A DNA stretch of 8,688 nucleotides from Firmicutes bacterium UBA2116. Lineage in GTDB: Bacteria; Bacillota; Clostridia; Tissierellales; Sedimentibacteraceae. Under the pieces are notes generated by a model. The model was not told the DNA's origin and did no database searches. It worked only from the letters and a program-made list of their open reading frames with translations. The stretch spans positions 150,011 through 158,698 of the forward strand of contig DCYG01000044.1 in NCBI GenBank assembly GCA_002331025.1, read 5' to 3'. A program made the position numbers and the translations under genes. Below, in pieces: positions 6,018-8,688 of the stretch (the first letter of the stretch is position 1; each line of letters opens with the position of its first letter).

Positions 6018-7202
6018 ATGAGCTTTTTGGTTAAAAACAATAAAATATTTCTAATATTTACTTTGTTTTATTTATACATTACTATCGCGCTCTTTGAAAG
6101 CACAAAAGGTAACTTTATTCCTTTTTTTATGGAAGAGTTTAATATAAACAACAGTACTATAAGCTTAATCCTCAGCATAAATACGGTGGGAGCTATAATC
6201 GGAAGCTTTCTGGCAGGACATATGTGTGAAACTAAGGGTCACAAGTTTGTATATATAATCGGCTCGGTGATTTCAACAATTGCAGTATTGATTGCTCCAT
6301 TTACTAACAATGTATTCAGTTTGGGACTGTTCAATTTTATCTTCGGATTGGGAAGATCCTTTATAGCCATAGGCGTTGATTCCATGGTGCCGGTGCTTTC
6401 CGTAGGCTTTGAGTCAATACTTATGAACATAACTCATTTCATGTACGGAATGGGAAATTTTGCGGGACAAAGTGCCATAGGAGTGTTGCTTTCTCAAGGA
6501 AATACCTGGAGAAACATTTATATTTACCTTCTTATTTTTTTCGTCATAGCAATAATAATGTCTTTGGTTATAAAAACACCTAATATACATATCAAAAGCG
6601 AAAAAACGTATAAGAAGGAGGATTTTTATAAAAATCCTTACGTCTACATGCTTATCATAGCTCTGACATTTGGACTAATCTCTGAAACTGTAATGCATAC
6701 ATGGTTTATAAGCTATATGAGAGGAACCTACGGACTTGATCCTGCAGGTGCAGCAAAATATGCATCTATTTATTTTTTATTGTTTGCATTGGGAAGGCTG
6801 TTCGGAGGATTTGTACTGAACAAAACAAGCAACATAAAGGGTCTGGCAATGTCTTTAGCTATAAGCTCAGCTTTTATCATTGTCGGCTTACAGATAAAAA
6901 GCAGCGGGCTAATATTAATAGCAGCATCAGGATTGTTTGTATCCATAACCTTTCCTACAATGATGGTTATTATAAGCTCCGTATTTAATCAAAATGCATC
7001 CTATGCAATCGGCTTTATCGTAACGATAAGCAATATACTGAATGTAATAATGTTTAACATTGTGGGAGCATTAAATGATATTTTAGGAACATACCGAGCT
7101 TTTTATACCGCTCCGATTGCTCTGATATGCTGTGTAATTATGCTGATATTAATAATACTAAAAGAAAAAAAAGAAAATTCAATACATAAATTGGAGGATT
7201 AA
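6018..7202 (+). CDS. MFS transporter, FHS-like
   Basis: Cytoplasmic-membrane permease of 394 residues with about 12 hydrophobic segments in two halves split by a charged central loop (about 187-206, IKTPNIHIKSEKTYKKEDF). A motif-A-like helix 2-3 loop GHMCETKGHK lies at 67-76, and the second-half counterpart FALGRLFGGFVLNKTSNIKG at about 256-275. The segment GLGRSFIAIGVDSMV (110-124) followed by NITHFMYGMGNFAGQ (137-151) resembles the FHS (fucose/glucose symporter-like) branch. The substrate is unknown. Its stop TAA is directly followed by the asnA ATG, so transport may relate to asparagine, aspartate or a linked compound; that is inference. The start is uncertain. ATG 6018 has AAAGG directly against it. 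A TTG at 6027 is nine bases from AAAGG (6013-6017), and an ATG at 6010 with good spacing opens only a three-codon frame that ends over ATG 6018. Confidence 0.85.
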   Translation: MSFLVKNNKIFLIFTLFYLYITIALFESTKGNFIPFFMEEFNINNSTISLILSINTVGAIIGSFLAGHMCETKGHKFVYIIGSVISTIAVLIAPFTNNVFSLGLFNFIFGLGRSFIAIGVDSMVPVLSVGFESILMNITHFMYGMGNFAGQSAIGVLLSQGNTWRNIYIYLLIFFVIAIIMSLVIKTPNIHIKSEKTYKKEDFYKNPYVYMLIIALTFGLISETVMHTWFISYMRGTYGLDPAGAAKYASIYFLLFALGRLFGGFVLNKTSNIKGLAMSLAISSAFIIVGLQIKSSGLILIAASGLFVSITFPTMMVIISSVFNQNASYAIGFIVTISNILNVIMFNIVGALNDILGTYRAFYTAPIALICCVIMLILIILKEKKENSIHKLED

Positions 7203-8216
7203 ATGTCAATAGAAAAATTAATAATACCTGAGGGTTATGTAAGCAAGCTTTCACTCTTAGAAACTCAAATTGCAATAAAAAAAATAAAGGACTTTTTTGA
7301 ATCTGAACTGTCAAGAAACTTATCACTCATAAGAGTATCTGCTCCACTTATGGTAAGACCCGAATCAGGTCTTAACGATGATTTGAACGGTATTGAAAGA
7401 GCAGTCCGTTTTGACATGCTGGAGACTAAGTATGATGTTGAAATAGTTCAATCATTGGCTAAATGGAAGAGAATGGCCCTTGGAAGTTACAGATTTGATA
7501 CGTATACAGGACTTTATACGGATATGAACGCTATCAGAAGAGATGAGGATTTGGATAACATACATTCTATTTATGTTGACCAGTGGGACTGGGAAAAAAT
7601 AATTAAAAAAGAAGACAGAAATAAAGATACCCTGATGCAAATAGTAAAACAAATTTATAATGCATTCAAATCTACGGAAAAGTATCTGGAAAGCCTGTAT
7701 CCATTTTTAAGAAATGAGCTTCCTGAGGATATTTATTTTATTACAACCGAAGAGCTTTTACAGTTATATCCCGATAAAGCTCCTAAGGAAAGAGAATATT
7801 TGATTACAAAGGATAAAAAAGCGGTATTTTTGACTGAAGTAGGTAAAAAGTTATCTGACGGCTCAATCCATGACGGCCGCGCGGCAGACTATGATGACTG
7901 GAATTTAAACGGAGATATATTATTTTATTTTTCAACATTGGATATTGCATTAGAGCTGTCGTCAATGGGTATCAGAGTTGATAAGGAAGCTTTGCTTAGA
8001 CAATTAACAGAAAGAAATCAGATGCATAAGGCCGATTTTCCGTTCCATCAGGATGTAATAAACGAAAAAGTGCCTTTTACTATCGGAGGCGGAATCGGAC
8101 AATCAAGAATGTGCATGTACTTCTTACAAAAAGCACATATCGGAGAAGTTCAATCAGCTGTGTGGTCAGAGGACATGATAGAATTGTGCAGAAAAAACGA
8201 AATACATTTGCTATAG
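7203..8216 (+). CDS. asnA: Aspartate--ammonia ligase (asparagine synthetase A)
   Basis: Cytosolic enzyme making asparagine from aspartate, ammonia and ATP, with AMP and pyrophosphate as by-products. It has the class II aminoacyl-tRNA-synthetase fold. The 337 residues agree with AsnA (about 330 in E. coli). Diagnostic stretches are VSAPLMVRPESGLNDDLNG (45-63), KWKRMAL (87-93), GLYTDMNAIRRDE (103-115), IYVDQWDWEK (123-132), GDILFYF (237-243) and the class II motif-3-like GGGIGQSRMCMYFLQK (295-310) with its ATP-binding Arg302. GGAGG (7193-7197) lies five bases before the ATG and inside the end of the MFS gene. The MFS stop is immediately adjacent, so the two are one operon with likely coupled translation. 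Dependence on free ammonia rather than glutamine fits an ammonia-rich anaerobic habitat. The stop codon lies inside a hairpin at 8210-8238. Confidence 0.96.
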   Translation: MSIEKLIIPEGYVSKLSLLETQIAIKKIKDFFESELSRNLSLIRVSAPLMVRPESGLNDDLNGIERAVRFDMLETKYDVEIVQSLAKWKRMALGSYRFDTYTGLYTDMNAIRRDEDLDNIHSIYVDQWDWEKIIKKEDRNKDTLMQIVKQIYNAFKSTEKYLESLYPFLRNELPEDIYFITTEELLQLYPDKAPKEREYLITKDKKAVFLTEVGKKLSDGSIHDGRAADYDDWNLNGDILFYFSTLDIALELSSMGIRVDKEALLRQLTERNQMHKADFPFHQDVINEKVPFTIGGGIGQSRMCMYFLQKAHIGEVQSAVWSEDMIELCRKNEIHLL

Positions 8217-8238
8217 AATAACAATGCTGTTCTATAGC
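8210..8238 (+). other. Stable hairpin spanning the asnA stop codon
   Basis: GCTATAGAA (8210-8218) and TTCTATAGC (8230-8238) pair perfectly over 9 bp with an 11-base loop. The left arm contains the last codons and TAG stop of asnA. No T-run follows, so it is not an intrinsic terminator by itself. It could protect the mRNA 3' end or act with the terminator 45 bases downstream. Confidence 0.6.
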
Positions 8239-8283
8239 AGTGAAAGATGAAAACTAACCATTGATTAATAATCAGTTAAGGAG

Positions 8284-8313
8284 AAAAAATTCAGGAATAT
8301 CCTGAATTTTTTT
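8284..8313. terminator. Bidirectional intrinsic terminator
   Basis: AAAAAATTCAGGA (8284-8296), a 3-base loop and TCCTGAATTTTTT (8300-8312) form a perfect 13-bp stem, with one extra T after it. T-runs on both strands let it serve asnA on + and the CoA-transferase gene on minus. It overlaps the last two bases of that gene's stop codon (8312-8314). Confidence 0.9.
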
Positions 8314-8688
8314 ATATTAGATTCATTTTTTTTGCCTCGAACGAAAGCTCCTCTCTGAATTTCGGATGTGAAATATTTATTAACTCTTTTACTCTTTCTC
8401 TTATTGATTTACACTTTAACTTCGCAACTCCATATTCAGTTACTATATAATCAACTTCGTTACGAGGTGTTGTAACTATCGATCCTGCTGTTAAAACGGG
8501 CTTTATTTTTGTAATTGTTTCATTTTTAGCGGTTGATTGGATGGCAATTATAGATTTACCTCCCTTAGATTTGGCCGCACCTCTTACAAAATCTACTTGA
8601 CCTCCTACACCTGTATATTGTCTTGGTCCTAAGGATTCTGAACTTACCTGACCAAACAAATCCACCTCAAGGCATGAGTTTATAGAAT
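8312..8688 (-). CDS. Acetyl-CoA hydrolase/CoA-transferase family protein, C-terminal part
   Basis: The frame is open to the right edge, so the N-terminus lies beyond the window; 124 residues are visible. It matches the C-terminal domain of the acetyl-CoA hydrolase/4-hydroxybutyrate or butyrate:acetate CoA-transferase family (Cat2/AbfT type). Visible signatures, counted from the first complete codon, are INSCLEVDLFGQV (2-14), GPRQYTGVGGQVDFVRGA (20-37; the GVGGQVDF loop binds CoA and forms the oxyanion site), TTPRNEVDYIVTEYGVAKL (72-90) and the terminal HPKFREEL (107-114). The catalytic glutamate lies in the missing part. In KCKS (91-94) a cysteine stands where glycine is common (RGKS). A GTG at 8663-8665 is only an internal Val, since conserved residues continue upstream of it. 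Such enzymes exchange CoA between acetate and fermentation acids; the substrate cannot be told from this half. Confidence 0.9.
   Translation of the reverse strand, partial: SINSCLEVDLFGQVSSESLGPRQYTGVGGQVDFVRGAAKSKGGKSIIAIQSTAKNETITKIKPVLTAGSIVTTPRNEVDYIVTEYGVAKLKCKSIRERVKELINISHPKFREELSFEAKKMNLI

Noticed and set aside
1..8688. CRISPR array, tRNA, rRNA, transposase, prophage or toxin-antitoxin genes
   Set aside because: No regularly spaced repeats, cloverleaf sequences, integrase or transposase motifs or small paired toxin genes were seen on either strand.

Overview
The window is AT-rich, TTA/ATA-codon-rich bacterial DNA. Its genes carry strong AGGAG-type ribosome binding sites and sigma-A-like promoters, and it includes a folD-ltaA pair, an ammonia-dependent asparagine synthetase and a CoA-transferase of the Cat2/AbfT type. 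Together these point to a low-GC Gram-positive anaerobe, probably a member of the Clostridia or Tissierellia. The species cannot be named from the sequence.

Layout, left to right. (1) The last 22 codons of an unidentified + strand frame are followed by an AT-rich gap holding the ispE promoter. (2) ispE (MEP isoprenoid pathway) is followed by a small thioredoxin-fold lipoprotein of the TlpA/ResA type; both are on + and probably co-transcribed. (3) A 189-base convergent intergenic region contains a palindromic, three-hairpin repeat. It sits between the two arms of what looks like a shared bidirectional terminator. (4) The minus-strand operon folD-ltaA (one-carbon metabolism and threonine aldolase) has a 4-base ATGA overlap. 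(5) A divergent promoter region separates folD from a + strand MATE drug/cation efflux pump. (6) A minus-strand RimJ/RimL-like GNAT acetyltransferase overlaps the MATE gene tail to tail. (7) A + strand pair, an FHS-like MFS permease and asnA, has no base between stop and start. (8) A strong bidirectional terminator separates asnA from the C-terminal part of a minus-strand acetyl-CoA hydrolase/CoA-transferase that runs off the right edge.

The genes form several small transcription units of housekeeping and accessory metabolism. Clear functional links exist only within units: LtaA makes glycine, whose cleavage feeds methylene-THF to FolD, and the MFS carrier may supply a substrate or export a product connected with AsnA. 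I see no phage, CRISPR, toxin-antitoxin, insertion sequence or defence system. I found no convincing new multi-gene system.

The items most worth a second look are: the FolD protein, which lacks two residues needed for cyclohydrolase activity in well-studied homologues; the structured repeat lodged in a terminator loop; overlapping inverted repeats in the MATE promoter; the repeat-expanded linker of the lipoprotein; and the ambiguous start of the MFS gene.
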